NCBI RefSeq assembly: GCF_001269885.1
Contig: NZ_LHVH01000019.1
Location: 217,475-281,474 of the forward strand
Reading direction: 5' to 3'
DNA: 64,000 nucleotides
From: Pseudomonas kilonensis
GTDB taxonomy: Bacteria; Pseudomonadota; Gammaproteobacteria; Pseudomonadales; Pseudomonadaceae
The notes beneath the pieces are model-generated. The model saw only the letters and a program-made list of their open reading frames with translations, searched no databases and had not been told where the DNA came from. How positions within the stretch are numbered: position 1 is the stretch's first letter; each line of letters opens with the position of its first letter. Both the position numbers and the translations under genes were made by a program. Below are positions 43,671-51,651 of this stretch, one piece after another.

Positions 43671-43831
43671 CAATCCTCCTTGATATACGCATAGAAGGGT
43701 CGTTACCCGACTCATCTATCTGTGGGTAGCATAGCGATGATTTTTGTTCCTTGTGGCGAGATGGCAGCTGAGGTCCATAGAAACCGTGACGGCGCGTCCT
43801 CAAGTTTGAACGCTGGCGGGGCACGGTCACG

Positions 43832-45298
43832 CTACCCCACGTAATACTTATCCCAAAGCTTGTTCCGGAATCGCTTCTGCGGATCGAACCGTGCCTTGAG
43901 TGCGAACAACCGTTGTGCACCCGGATAGGCCCGCAAAAACTGTTGTTGCGTCGCATGCAACTGGTAGGGCAGGTAGTAGGTGCCTCCAAACGCGAGCGCA
44001 ACATCGATCAGTTCGCGAGTCCATACGCCGACCTTCTCGCGGTCGGCCACGCCAACGTGTTGCCAGTAATAAAGTACGAATGAAAAGACTTCCTCCCGTG
44101 CCCAGGACAGGCATGAGTCAGGCGCAGGCGGCGCGTGTCGGATGGAGATGTTGATGGCATCAACGTCATGCGCCTTCAGTCGATCGGCCATTTGTATGAC
44201 AAACGCGTTGAGGTGGGCTACCGGTACGAAATATTCCTGCAACGCGTAGGTGCTGTTGCGGGTGGCAATCGGCCCGAGGGAGGCGACGTCCCTGCTAGCC
44301 TCGTAATTGCGGCGTACCACCGGGTGGCTGAGGTAGCGTAATGGATCGACCACATCCTTGCGAATCACCGAACCGCCGGGGAGTTTGGCCACGCCCCACA
44401 TGATGGTTTGATCGAGCGTGTACGATTGCCCCGGTGCGACCAGCCGGTCTTCGACGGTCAGTGCTTTTTCCGTGGTGCTCCAAGTGATGGCGGTGGCTTG
44501 GTCAAAGTTGGGCGGCGCCAGATCGGCGTTGTGCAGGATTGCCTGGTCGTTTCCGCGGATCTGGTCATTAAAGAACGTGGGGTAATCGGCAATTGGCATG
44601 TGGTGTACCTGACGCTCCATCGTGACGTTTGATGCCAGGTCCAATTCGATCTCTGTGATGACCCCCATCGCGCCATAACTACCGATGGCTGCGTGAAACA
44701 GGTCGGTATTTGTGGCGCGAGAGGCTTCCACGACTGAGCCGTCGGCGAGTACCAGTTGCAGGGCGCGTACAGAGTTGCTCATCGGGCCGGCACCGACGTA
44801 ACGCCCATGAGCATTGACTGACAGCGCTCCACCGACGGTGAAGTTGGCATAGCTCTGCATGATTTTTACCGAAAGCTCATCCGGGTCGATGACGGTCTGA
44901 AGGTCACGCCAGCGCATCCCTGACTGCACGCGTATGACCTTGTTTTCAGGCGAATAGCGAATGACCTGATTGAACTGACGCATATCGAGATGCAGGCTGT
45001 CTTCGCTGGCAATCTGTCCGCCCATGCTATAGCGGCCACCACCGATGCTCACCGGGCCTGTCCATAGGGCTAGCGCCTGTCGTATCTCATCGGTGGTGCG
45101 CGGAGCCAGCAGGCGATTCACCCAGACCGGGTTGAGCAGTGTCACATCGTTAACCAGCACGCCCGAAGGTGCCGCCCATGACGACCAGGGGGACAGTACG
45201 CCGAAGGCAATCCCGGTCATGCCAGCCTGAAGCAGGCTGCGCCGGGTGAGACAGGGTGCCGCCCCTGAAGGGACAAGCGTTTGTGCGACGCGGATCAT
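43832..45298 (-). CDS. Tat-exported FAD-linked oxidoreductase (VAO/GULO-like)
   Basis: A 488-residue flavoprotein. The N-terminus has a twin-arginine signal (TRRSLLQAGMTGIAFGVLS). The FAD-binding PCMH domain is at about residues 60-230 (GPVSIGGGRYSMGGQ, YANFTVGGALSVNAHGRYVG, GAMGVITEIEL), and the C-terminal cap ends with FDPQKRFRNKLWDKYY, typical of sugar-lactone oxidases. No His is present at the covalent-FAD position (GGGRYS), so FAD is probably non-covalent. Substrate unknown. Its ATG overlaps the stop of the upstream YiiX-like gene (ATGA), so the two are co-translated. Confidence 0.88.
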   Translation of the reverse strand: MIRVAQTLVPSGAAPCLTRRSLLQAGMTGIAFGVLSPWSSWAAPSGVLVNDVTLLNPVWVNRLLAPRTTDEIRQALALWTGPVSIGGGRYSMGGQIASEDSLHLDMRQFNQVIRYSPENKVIRVQSGMRWRDLQTVIDPDELSVKIMQSYANFTVGGALSVNAHGRYVGAGPMSNSVRALQLVLADGSVVEASRATNTDLFHAAIGSYGAMGVITEIELDLASNVTMERQVHHMPIADYPTFFNDQIRGNDQAILHNADLAPPNFDQATAITWSTTEKALTVEDRLVAPGQSYTLDQTIMWGVAKLPGGSVIRKDVVDPLRYLSHPVVRRNYEASRDVASLGPIATRNSTYALQEYFVPVAHLNAFVIQMADRLKAHDVDAINISIRHAPPAPDSCLSWAREEVFSFVLYYWQHVGVADREKVGVWTRELIDVALAFGGTYYLPYQLHATQQQFLRAYPGAQRLFALKARFDPQKRFRNKLWDKYYVG

Positions 45299-45912
45299 GC
45301 AGTGTCACTCAGTTGGGAATCGAAAATGACGCGCACGTCCGGACTTCGAAGCAGGCTGGCTGGAGTGACGGTACGACGTTGCCACGGAATTCGGCCGAAG
45401 TACCACAACTGCCAGAAGGCGAGATTCGGATTGGTATTATCTTGCAGCAAGCTCGCGAATGTCTCCACTTTGCCGAGCTGGATGTTCGTCGCTTCATGGA
45501 TGACCTCGCGCACGAAACGAGAGCAGAACTGGCGCCGCGAACCTATGTTGAAGCCGGTGTCGTAGAACGTACCTAACCGATGATCAGCGGCATTCTTAAG
45601 CGCCGTGCGTTGCGTGTCGGTGAGGGGCCGCGTGAGCCTCGCGACGGCGCAGCGTCCATGCTCGGAGCGACGGAGAAACCGGGCGAGCGAGGTGGTTCGC
45701 GAAAGCGGAAACGTACTTTCTGCAATCAGCGGTTCATCGCCACGGTCGTCGACCACCACACCCACATGGTTTGTCCACGAGTTCGTCGCGTTGGCGACTT
45801 CCAGAAAAGGGCGGGCGGTGACACGGATGAACACGATATCTCCAATCTGCAAATCGCCCGTGGGTGGTCCGCCTAGTGCTGGGGAAACGTGCGCTGCGTT
45901 ATTGATCGACAT
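45295..45912 (-). CDS. YiiX/NlpC-P60-like papain-fold hydrolase
   Basis: A 205-residue protein of the permuted NlpC/P60 (YiiX/YebB) type: GDLQIGDIVFIRVT near residue 18, HVGVVVDDRGD with the catalytic His, and later QFCSRFVREVIHEATN with the Cys. Members act on peptidoglycan or lipid esters/amides. There is no signal peptide from the start at 45912, which has AGAGG 5 bp ahead; longer frames up to 46020 are possible. It is the first gene of the unit with the Tat oxidoreductase and is divergent from an XRE-type regulator. Confidence 0.82.
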   Translation of the reverse strand: MSINNAAHVSPALGGPPTGDLQIGDIVFIRVTARPFLEVANATNSWTNHVGVVVDDRGDEPLIAESTFPLSRTTSLARFLRRSEHGRCAVARLTRPLTDTQRTALKNAADHRLGTFYDTGFNIGSRRQFCSRFVREVIHEATNIQLGKVETFASLLQDNTNPNLAFWQLWYFGRIPWQRRTVTPASLLRSPDVRVIFDSQLSDTA

Positions 45913-46025
45913 GCTGACCTCTTGGCTCATCTGAGTTTCAAGCATGCGGAGGAGGTGGTGTAATTCGCAACTTTTTCGTTGGTATTTCGCTAAGCTGATA
46001 CCAACAGTATCGGATATCAATACTT

Positions 46026-46760
46026 ATGACCCAGATTACCCAACTCATCTCCACCCTGAAACAACGTCTCAAGGCCGCCGGCATGACCTATCGCGACGTT
46101 GCTCAAGCGCTCGATCTGTCGGAACCCAGCGTGAAGCGCCTGTTGGCCAGCGGTCGCCTGACGCTCGAACGCCTTGCCCAGCTCTGTGAGCTGCTGGGCC
46201 TGACGATGGCGGAATTGCTTCAGGAGGCTGAGCGATCGACACCACGCCTGCAAACGCTGACGCGCGAACAGGAAGCGCAACTGGTCTCGAACGAAAAGTT
46301 GTTGCTGGTGGCGGTGTGTGCGCTGAATCACTGGTCACTGGAAGACATCGTGTCCGCCTACTGCGTGTCAAAAGCCGAGTGCATCAAAAATTTGTTGGTG
46401 TTGGAGCGGATGGGCTTGGCGGATCTGAAAGCGGGGAATCGCATCAGGTTGCTGGTAACGCGGGATTTCGATTGGCTGCCGGACGGCCCTATCCGAGGGT
46501 TCTTCCTGCGACAGGGTTTGCCGGATTTCATGGCCAGCCGATTCGACGTCCCCGATGAAACCCTGCATTTCGCCCATGGCATGCTGACCAAGCCCGCTTA
46601 CGCCCAGTTGCAAGTCGAAATCCATAAGTTGCGCAGCAAACTGGCGGCGCTTCACAACGAATCGTTGGCCGCGCCGCTGTCAGAGAAACGTGGGACTGCC
46701 CTGTTGCTGGCGATGCGAGTTTGGGAGCCGCAGGTGTTCAGGAAGCTTAAGCGGGGGTAG
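46026..46760 (+). CDS. XRE-family HTH regulator
   Basis: A 244-residue regulator with an N-terminal Cro/C1 HTH (residues about 5-62: LISTLKQRLKAAGMTYRDVA, LSEPSVKRLLASGRLTLERL) and a C-terminal region of 180 residues with a winged-helix-like segment (SLEDIVSAYCVSKAECIKN, RMGLADLKAGNRIRLLV). It is divergent from the YiiX/oxidoreductase unit with 113 bp between starts, so it may control it. The ligand is unknown. Confidence 0.85.
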   Translation: MTQITQLISTLKQRLKAAGMTYRDVAQALDLSEPSVKRLLASGRLTLERLAQLCELLGLTMAELLQEAERSTPRLQTLTREQEAQLVSNEKLLLVAVCALNHWSLEDIVSAYCVSKAECIKNLLVLERMGLADLKAGNRIRLLVTRDFDWLPDGPIRGFFLRQGLPDFMASRFDVPDETLHFAHGMLTKPAYAQLQVEIHKLRSKLAALHNESLAAPLSEKRGTALLLAMRVWEPQVFRKLKRG

Positions 46761-46789
46761 ATCGATAGGTCTCTCGACTGGGCCAGATA

Positions 46790-47818
46790 TTACTTCAGAT
46801 TGCTCTGGAAGAACGTCGTCAGCTTATCGAACGGAATGAGGTCGACCCGATCATAAAGATCGACATGGCCAGCGCCAGGAATGATGACAAGTTCCTTGGG
46901 TTGACCGGCGAGCTTGTAAGCCTCCTCGCTGAACTCCCTGGAGTGCGCATCCGCGCCAGCAATGAACAACATCGGATGAGGCGAAATGGTCTCGATGTCA
47001 TTGAGCGGGTAGAAGTTCATGAACTTGATGTTGCTGGTCAACGTTGGGTGCGTGGTCAGGTCTTTTGACGAGCTCGATGGCGTGAACTCACCGCGCGGGG
47101 TGCGGTAGAAGTCATAGAACTCACGTTGGATAGGATGAGTATTGTCATCCAACTGGTGCACCGTACCGCTGGTGTAAAGCGATTCACCGCCGGCGAACTC
47201 CACACTACGCTGCTGAGTGGCTTGGGCGATGATAGCCCGGCGCTGTTCAAGCGTTTGGGAGTGCTTCAATCCGTTGCGATTGACGCCGCCCATGTCATAC
47301 ATGCTCACGGTAGCGATGGCTTTCATGCGCGGGTCAATCTTGGCTGCACTGATCACGAAGCTGCCGCTGCCGCAAATGCCGATGGCGCCAATCCGCTCCC
47401 TGTCGACAAAAGGCTGGGCGCTGAGAAAGTCCACTGCGGCGCTGAAGTCCTCGGCATAGATATCCGGCGAAACCGCATTGCGCGGCCGCCCCTCGCTTTC
47501 GCCCCAGAACGACAAGTCCAGGGAAAGGGTCACGAAGCCTCTTTCGGCCATTTTCGTGGCGTAAAGATTAGCGCTCTGTTCCTTCACTGCGCCCATCGGG
47601 TGGCCCACGACAATCGCCGGACTTCTGCTCTTGCCATTGAGTTTTTTCGGGATGAACAGGTTGCCTGCCACGTTCATTTGATATTGGTTCTTGAAATTGA
47701 CCTTCTGTACGGTCACGTCGTCGCTGGTATAGAAGTTATCTGCGCCGTTGGACATATCGGCTCCTATTGCTGAGAGCGAACTGACAAGAAGGGTTAATAA
47801 AACGATGATCTTTTTCAT
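46790..47818 (-). CDS. Secreted alpha/beta hydrolase (dienelactone-hydrolase-like)
   Basis: A 342-residue protein with a Sec signal (MKKIIVLLTLLVSSLSAIGA-DMS). The hydrolase part has AIVVGHPMGAVKEQS, VTLSLDLSFWGESEG, a cysteine nucleophile candidate in GAIGICGSGSFVIS, Asp in LFIAGADAHS and His in IPGAGHVDLYD. A Cys nucleophile (GICGSG) fits dienelactone-hydrolase relatives such as YcjY. It leads into a cyclophilin-like gene in the same direction and lies between two regulators. Confidence 0.87.
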   Translation of the reverse strand: MKKIIVLLTLLVSSLSAIGADMSNGADNFYTSDDVTVQKVNFKNQYQMNVAGNLFIPKKLNGKSRSPAIVVGHPMGAVKEQSANLYATKMAERGFVTLSLDLSFWGESEGRPRNAVSPDIYAEDFSAAVDFLSAQPFVDRERIGAIGICGSGSFVISAAKIDPRMKAIATVSMYDMGGVNRNGLKHSQTLEQRRAIIAQATQQRSVEFAGGESLYTSGTVHQLDDNTHPIQREFYDFYRTPRGEFTPSSSSKDLTTHPTLTSNIKFMNFYPLNDIETISPHPMLFIAGADAHSREFSEEAYKLAGQPKELVIIPGAGHVDLYDRVDLIPFDKLTTFFQSNLK

Positions 47819-47843
47819 TGGAAATCCTATCGATGCGGAGTAG

Positions 47844-48326
47844 TCAATTCTGGGAAAACGTCACTTGCACACCCCGCCGACCCAGCACCTGAGCCAGCCT
47901 TGCGGGGTCGTCCACACGCCCCAAGCGTGTGTATGCGTAGGTTGAATCGAAGTTCGTATAGAAAACGACCAGGGTGTCCGGGCCATACAGCATGAGATCG
48001 CCGTTGTGGATCGTTCCCGGCTTGCTCGCCTGGGTAGGTAGTGCTCGGGGGAGGGTGGCGTACTTTTCATTGCGGTTGAGATCATTCATGTCCAACGTCA
48101 GTGGCAATAACGCGACAAGCGCGCGGGCAGCTGAGTTGTCGGACAGGGTGATGGCGAAACGTTGTTCCCCGACGGTCATCCACATGCCCGTGTTCTCCGT
48201 TAGCGAAGATGCCGACGCAGCATCATTCATTGTCGAGTAGCTGCCCAGCACGAGTATCGAAGCCAGCAAGCCAAGCCAGGTCGCCCTCATCGCAGTTCTG
48301 CTTTCATTCCTGTTCATGGGGAGCAT
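47844..48326 (-). CDS. Secreted cyclophilin-like-fold protein
   Basis: A 160-residue protein with a signal peptide (about MRATWLGLLASILVLGSYS) and a cyclophilin-like beta barrel (TVGEQRFAITLSDNSAARAL, LLPLTLDMNDLNRNEKYA, NGDLMLYGPDTLVVFY, YTRLGRVDDPARLAQVLG). These proteins lack the prolyl-isomerase active site and have unknown function. The start is uncertain (48326, 48317 or 48290); none has a strong ribosome site. It is upstream of the hydrolase gene (25 bp) and divergent from a LysR gene. Confidence 0.82.
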   Translation of the reverse strand: MLPMNRNESRTAMRATWLGLLASILVLGSYSTMNDAASASSLTENTGMWMTVGEQRFAITLSDNSAARALVALLPLTLDMNDLNRNEKYATLPRALPTQASKPGTIHNGDLMLYGPDTLVVFYTNFDSTYAYTRLGRVDDPARLAQVLGRRGVQVTFSQN

Positions 48327-48403
48327 GGTGACCGACGTGCAGTTATGCGACTAGCTAATGAATGCTTAACAAGGCTATAAGCAAGGCTAATCAATTGGCT
48401 TAG

Positions 48404-49309
48404 ATGCGTTTCACCATGATCAAAAGAAATCTCAATGATCTGCTGTCTTTCGTCACGGTCGCGCGCGAAGGCAGCTTCACGCGCGCTGCCGGGGCATTGG
48501 GGGTTACACAATCGGCACTGAGCCAGGCCATCAATGGCCTGGAAGCACGCTTGCAGATCCGATTGCTGACGCGGACCACCCGCAGCGTTTCGCCGACTAT
48601 CGCGGGCGAACGGCTGCTGCACGCGATAGGCAATCGCTTCGATGAAATAGAAGCGGAGCTGGATATGCTGACGGAAATGCGCGACAAGCCCGCGGGCACT
48701 GTACGCATCACCTGCGGCGATCATGTCTTGCGCACGACCTTGCTCCCCAAACTTACCGGGTTGCTGCACGACTACCCGGATGTAAACGTCGAATTTGACG
48801 TGTGTTACGGCTTTCGAGACATCGTGGCGGATCGTTTTGATGCCGGCGTGCGCTTGGGCGATACCATCGACAAAGACATGGTTGCCGTTCCGATAGGCCC
48901 TCCATTGCGGATGGCTGCCGTCGCTTCGCAAGCGTATTTCGCTACCCACGCCATTCCCAGGAGTCCGCGCGACCTGATGACCCATCGCTGTATCAACCAG
49001 CGCATGCAAACATCAGGCGGGCTCTATGTCTGGGATTTCGAGCGGCGAGGCAAGCAGGTGAACGTGCGAGTTGACGGCCAGCTGATTTTCAACACGTCGA
49101 CGCATATCGTGCAGGCGGCAGTGGCCGGGCTGGGCGTTGCCTACCTGCCGGAAGAGGAGTTTGAACCCCATCTTCAGGAGGGGCGGCTGGTGCGCGTGCT
49201 GGAAGATTGGTGTCCGCCATTTTCAGGCTACTATCTGTACTACCCCAGCCGGCGGCAACCTTCGCCTGCGTTTACATTGGTTGCCAATGCGTTGCGCCAA
49301 GCCCATTAA
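48404..49309 (+). CDS. LysR-family regulator
   Basis: A 301-residue LysR regulator: HTH (NLNDLLSFVTVAREGSFTRA, TQSALSQAINGLEARLQIRL, TRTTRSVSPTIAGE) and effector domain ending FSGYYLYYPSRRQPSPAF. It is a paralogue of the LysR at 23.3 kb. It is divergent from the cyclophilin-like/hydrolase pair (77 bp between starts), which it probably controls. An alternative start is the ATG at 48416. Confidence 0.9.
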   Translation: MRFTMIKRNLNDLLSFVTVAREGSFTRAAGALGVTQSALSQAINGLEARLQIRLLTRTTRSVSPTIAGERLLHAIGNRFDEIEAELDMLTEMRDKPAGTVRITCGDHVLRTTLLPKLTGLLHDYPDVNVEFDVCYGFRDIVADRFDAGVRLGDTIDKDMVAVPIGPPLRMAAVASQAYFATHAIPRSPRDLMTHRCINQRMQTSGGLYVWDFERRGKQVNVRVDGQLIFNTSTHIVQAAVAGLGVAYLPEEEFEPHLQEGRLVRVLEDWCPPFSGYYLYYPSRRQPSPAFTLVANALRQAH

Positions 49310-49438
49310 GGGTGAGTGACGGTTCAAATGAGCGGATCCGGCGCATGTCTTGCTCGTTCAGGCAACGCTGCTTCACGGGTACGGCTTTCAAGTAGTCATA
49401 GTCATAGTCGTAACGTTTAGTAACTCATATGCTAGCCC

Positions 49439-49969
49439 TTATGAGAATCTCGATATCCACCAAGTGATATAGGTTTCAAGGTAATTGTTTGACCATGATA
49501 TGTATTTCAATCCTTGGTGACTGCTCTGATGTTTTACAGTCAGTGTCTCGGTTTTACTTGCTGGGTGTTTTTCGAATACGGTGTCTGATGCTTTCGGAAA
49601 GTAGGATATGGAAAATAATCGTCCATTTATAAAGCCGAATTGCGCAGTGCCGGTGTTGCTGTCTATTTTGTAGTAGGGTACTTCAAATATTTTTAAGGAG
49701 AATTTTTTACGCAGAAGGCCACTGTTTTTTTCTAAGCTTTCTAGAGTTGTAGGCTTGTAGCCTTGCGTCTCAAGGAAACTCAAGGTCTGATCAATATGGC
49801 TGCAGCTGTTGAAATTATTTATTAGCAGGGGTGGCGACTCCTCGCAGATACGTTCAATATTCACAGGTTCTTGGTATCCGAGCACGATGGCAGCAGAAGC
49901 CACAGGCACCATAGTAATTAGTGCTGCTGGTGTTTTCGACAGTTTAAGAATGGTATTGATAGTATGCAT
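49439..49969 (-). CDS. Hypothetical protein at the Rhs locus border
   Basis: A 176-residue protein with a hydrophobic N-terminus (LITMVPVASAAIVLGY) that could be a signal or anchor, then a soluble region with paired Cys (IERICEESPP, FNSCSHIDQTL) and strands such as AQFGFINGRLFSISYF. The DNA is clearly AT-richer than upstream genes. It resembles small periplasmic proteins that sit beside Rhs clusters and may be an immunity protein, but I do not recognise the family. Confidence 0.6.
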   Translation of the reverse strand: MHTINTILKLSKTPAALITMVPVASAAIVLGYQEPVNIERICEESPPLLINNFNSCSHIDQTLSFLETQGYKPTTLESLEKNSGLLRKKFSLKIFEVPYYKIDSNTGTAQFGFINGRLFSISYFPKASDTVFEKHPASKTETLTVKHQSSHQGLKYISWSNNYLETYITWWISRFS

Positions 49970-50019
49970 CTTCAGAGCTTGCCTCTGTCCTTAAAGTTGA
50001 AATTCCACTTCTTTTCCCG

Positions 50020-50064
50020 CATCGCGTTCGTTGCGCTGCGCGGTGTAATGAGATGGTCGCTATG
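50020..50064 (-). pseudogene. Displaced scrap of Rhs core
   Basis: Read on the minus strand these 45 bp encode HSDHLITPRSATNAM, matching HSDHLNTPRIATNAA of the intact Rhs gene (the conserved Rhs-core HxDHLxTPR motif). DNA identity with 52190-52238 is obvious. The frame continues a little into REKKWNFNF and stops. The surrounding gap 49970-50181 holds no complete gene; a small hairpin (ACCGCC/GGCGGT, 50137-50157) follows upstream of it. Confidence 0.75.
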
Positions 50065-50181
50065 GAGTTTTCGGCAAAAGCGCCGCCGATAACTGTGGTA
50101 ATAGCGAGTGTGCTGTTAATGGTTTACCTTCTGAAGACCGCCCCTTGACGAGGCGGTGACGCAGAGACCGTTTTGATATCG

Positions 50182-50388
50182 CTATAAATAAATATAAGCA
50201 AGAAGGATTAGGTCGAGTCCTAGGATGATTCTGCCAAAATTGCAGAGATTTCCAGCGCTTTCTTTATAGCTATTCTTATAGAGGCACCACCATGGTCCGG
50301 CCACTACAATACTTTGGCCCTTTTTTGCATGTGGATACGCCATTATCATCAGACTTATATAAAATAGCCCCAGTATTGAAAAAAACAT
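50182..50388 (-). CDS. Small membrane protein in the Rhs locus
   Basis: A 68-residue protein with two hydrophobic segments (MFFSILGLFYISLMIMAY and FGRIILGLDLILLAYIYL) and a charged loop (HAKKGQSIVVAGPWW). It is AT-rich like its neighbours. Two-helix proteins of this type often serve as immunity proteins to membrane-active toxins; the role is inference. Family not recognised. Confidence 0.5.
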   Translation of the reverse strand: MFFSILGLFYISLMIMAYPHAKKGQSIVVAGPWWCLYKNSYKESAGNLCNFGRIILGLDLILLAYIYL

Positions 50389-50489
50389 ATTTGATCATTG
50401 TTTATTCTGTTCAGAGCCGTTAAGCCGGACTTGCACAGCTTGTTCAATCCGCCTCTAGGCGATCAATGTCGGCACTTCAAACTCAGTGT

Positions 50490-50723
50490 CTATTTTTCAT
50501 CTGGTACATAGGTGAAAAAACCTTCCATCCAATGATCTTTACCTACCTGATAGCCTTCAATAAAAAAGCCATCTTTGGTTTCCGAGAATCCAGTTTTAAG
50601 GCTTGCTCTTTTTACGGCTTCTTCAGCTGATGCATGATTCGCATAGACGCCTATAAACTTTATATCGTCATTTCCACCTGGTAATTGATGTGTGTGTATG
50701 ACTATGTAAACAAAATTCATCAC
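50490..50723 (-). CDS. DUF7336-like protein, candidate immunity to the orphan Rhs tip
   Basis: A 77-residue protein: VYIVIHTHQLPGGNDDIKFIG, VYANHASAEEAVKRAS, and DGFFIEGYQVGKDHWMEGF. The pattern HxH...D(D/V)KFIGVY...AEEAV...GF.. ..DHWxEGF is that of DUF7336 proteins, found beside polymorphic toxins. It lies directly downstream (22 bp) of the orphan Rhs tip gene, the usual toxin-immunity arrangement. Immunity function is inference. Confidence 0.7.
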   Translation of the reverse strand: MMNFVYIVIHTHQLPGGNDDIKFIGVYANHASAEEAVKRASLKTGFSETKDGFFIEGYQVGKDHWMEGFFTYVPDEK

Positions 50724-50744
50724 GGGATCTCTATAGTTGTCGGA

Positions 50745-51152
50745 TTATTCGAACGCACGATCACCCCATTTCCTTATTTTATTATGCTCCGATGCGGGTC
50801 CTTTGTTGTATCCATTATCTCCGTATTTTTTGCCCAAAAGACGATCAGCAAAATCTTTTCCAGATTCGCCTTTGAATGATCTTTCTCCTTTAGCCCAGTT
50901 TGGGATATCCTTGGCTCCATTTTTTCCGGACAGACCAGCTATTGTTTTTTTCTTTTCTTCTGCGTCAGGTTCGGATTCGCTTAGTAACTTGTCGATAAGA
51001 TACCAATTCAGTCCTACGCCTAGACCGGCACCAATAGCCCTCCAATAATAGTTCCAGCGCCAGGGCGGTGAGAGATTGAGGCGGTCGACAATGTGTTCAA
51101 TAGTGGAGCGCTTCGTTCTGTGCGAATGAGTGGATCGTAGCGCTCTACGCAT
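50745..51152 (-). CDS. Orphan Rhs C-terminal toxin tip
   Basis: A 135-residue protein whose last 60 residues match a C-terminal module common in Rhs and other polymorphic toxins: GAKDIPNWAKGERSFKGES, GKDFADRLLGKKYG, YNKGPASEHNKIRKWGDRAFE. It has no Rhs core or export signal of its own; residues 35-60 (YYWRAIGAGLGVGLNWYLID) are a hydrophobic linker. Orphan tips are believed to recombine onto an upstream Rhs gene. It is followed by the DUF7336-like candidate immunity gene. Enzymatic activity is unknown. The start (51152) is uncertain. Confidence 0.72.
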   Translation of the reverse strand: MRRALRSTHSHRTKRSTIEHIVDRLNLSPPWRWNYYWRAIGAGLGVGLNWYLIDKLLSESEPDAEEKKKTIAGLSGKNGAKDIPNWAKGERSFKGESGKDFADRLLGKKYGDNGYNKGPASEHNKIRKWGDRAFE

Positions 51153-51173
51153 TATATGTTTTGTGTCGGTGAG

Positions 51174-51602
51174 TCACCACCAAGATGGCGCATGCAGTGA
51201 TGCATTGAAATCTAAGGAATTTAAATAACTAAGTAGAGCCAAGTCTCTAACCAATATCATTCCTTCGTGACCTATTGTACATGCTTGCCATTCAGGGTTT
51301 TTGGGGCTATAGATACATAGGCTGTCACAATTTTTTACTATGATGTTTTTTTCTTGGGTAATGTTATTTATTAATGCGTCGGTCACCCGAAGACGCTGAG
51401 TGCAGCTGGCAATAACGTCATTTGTGTAAGTGGTAACTGGCTCTGCATTTACTGTGGTTGATTTATAAACGCTGACGCCTAATATGGTATCGATGGTGGA
51501 GTCCGGATGCAGCCAGGCAACTAAGTCAAAAGGTGCCTGATTTGCAAGTGCGGAAATCAAGTCTATTTGTCTCTCGAAGTTGTTTTCTTCAATATAGATC
51601 AT
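51174..51602 (-). CDS. Candidate immunity protein for the Rhs toxin
   Basis: A 142-residue soluble protein (FERQIDLISALANQAPFDLVA, IDTILGVSVYKSTTV, IIVKNCDSLCIYSPKNPEWQ) encoded 49 bp downstream of the Rhs gene. Position directly after an Rhs gene marks it as the probable cognate immunity protein. Family not recognised; two CxxxC-like Cys and an end SLHAPSWW are notable. AT-rich. Confidence 0.62.
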   Translation of the reverse strand: MIYIEENNFERQIDLISALANQAPFDLVAWLHPDSTIDTILGVSVYKSTTVNAEPVTTYTNDVIASCTQRLRVTDALINNITQEKNIIVKNCDSLCIYSPKNPEWQACTIGHEGMILVRDLALLSYLNSLDFNASLHAPSWW

Positions 51603-51651
51603 TTTGAATGCCTCTGGTGTTTCTTCGGGGATTTAGATTTGGTCGGATATG

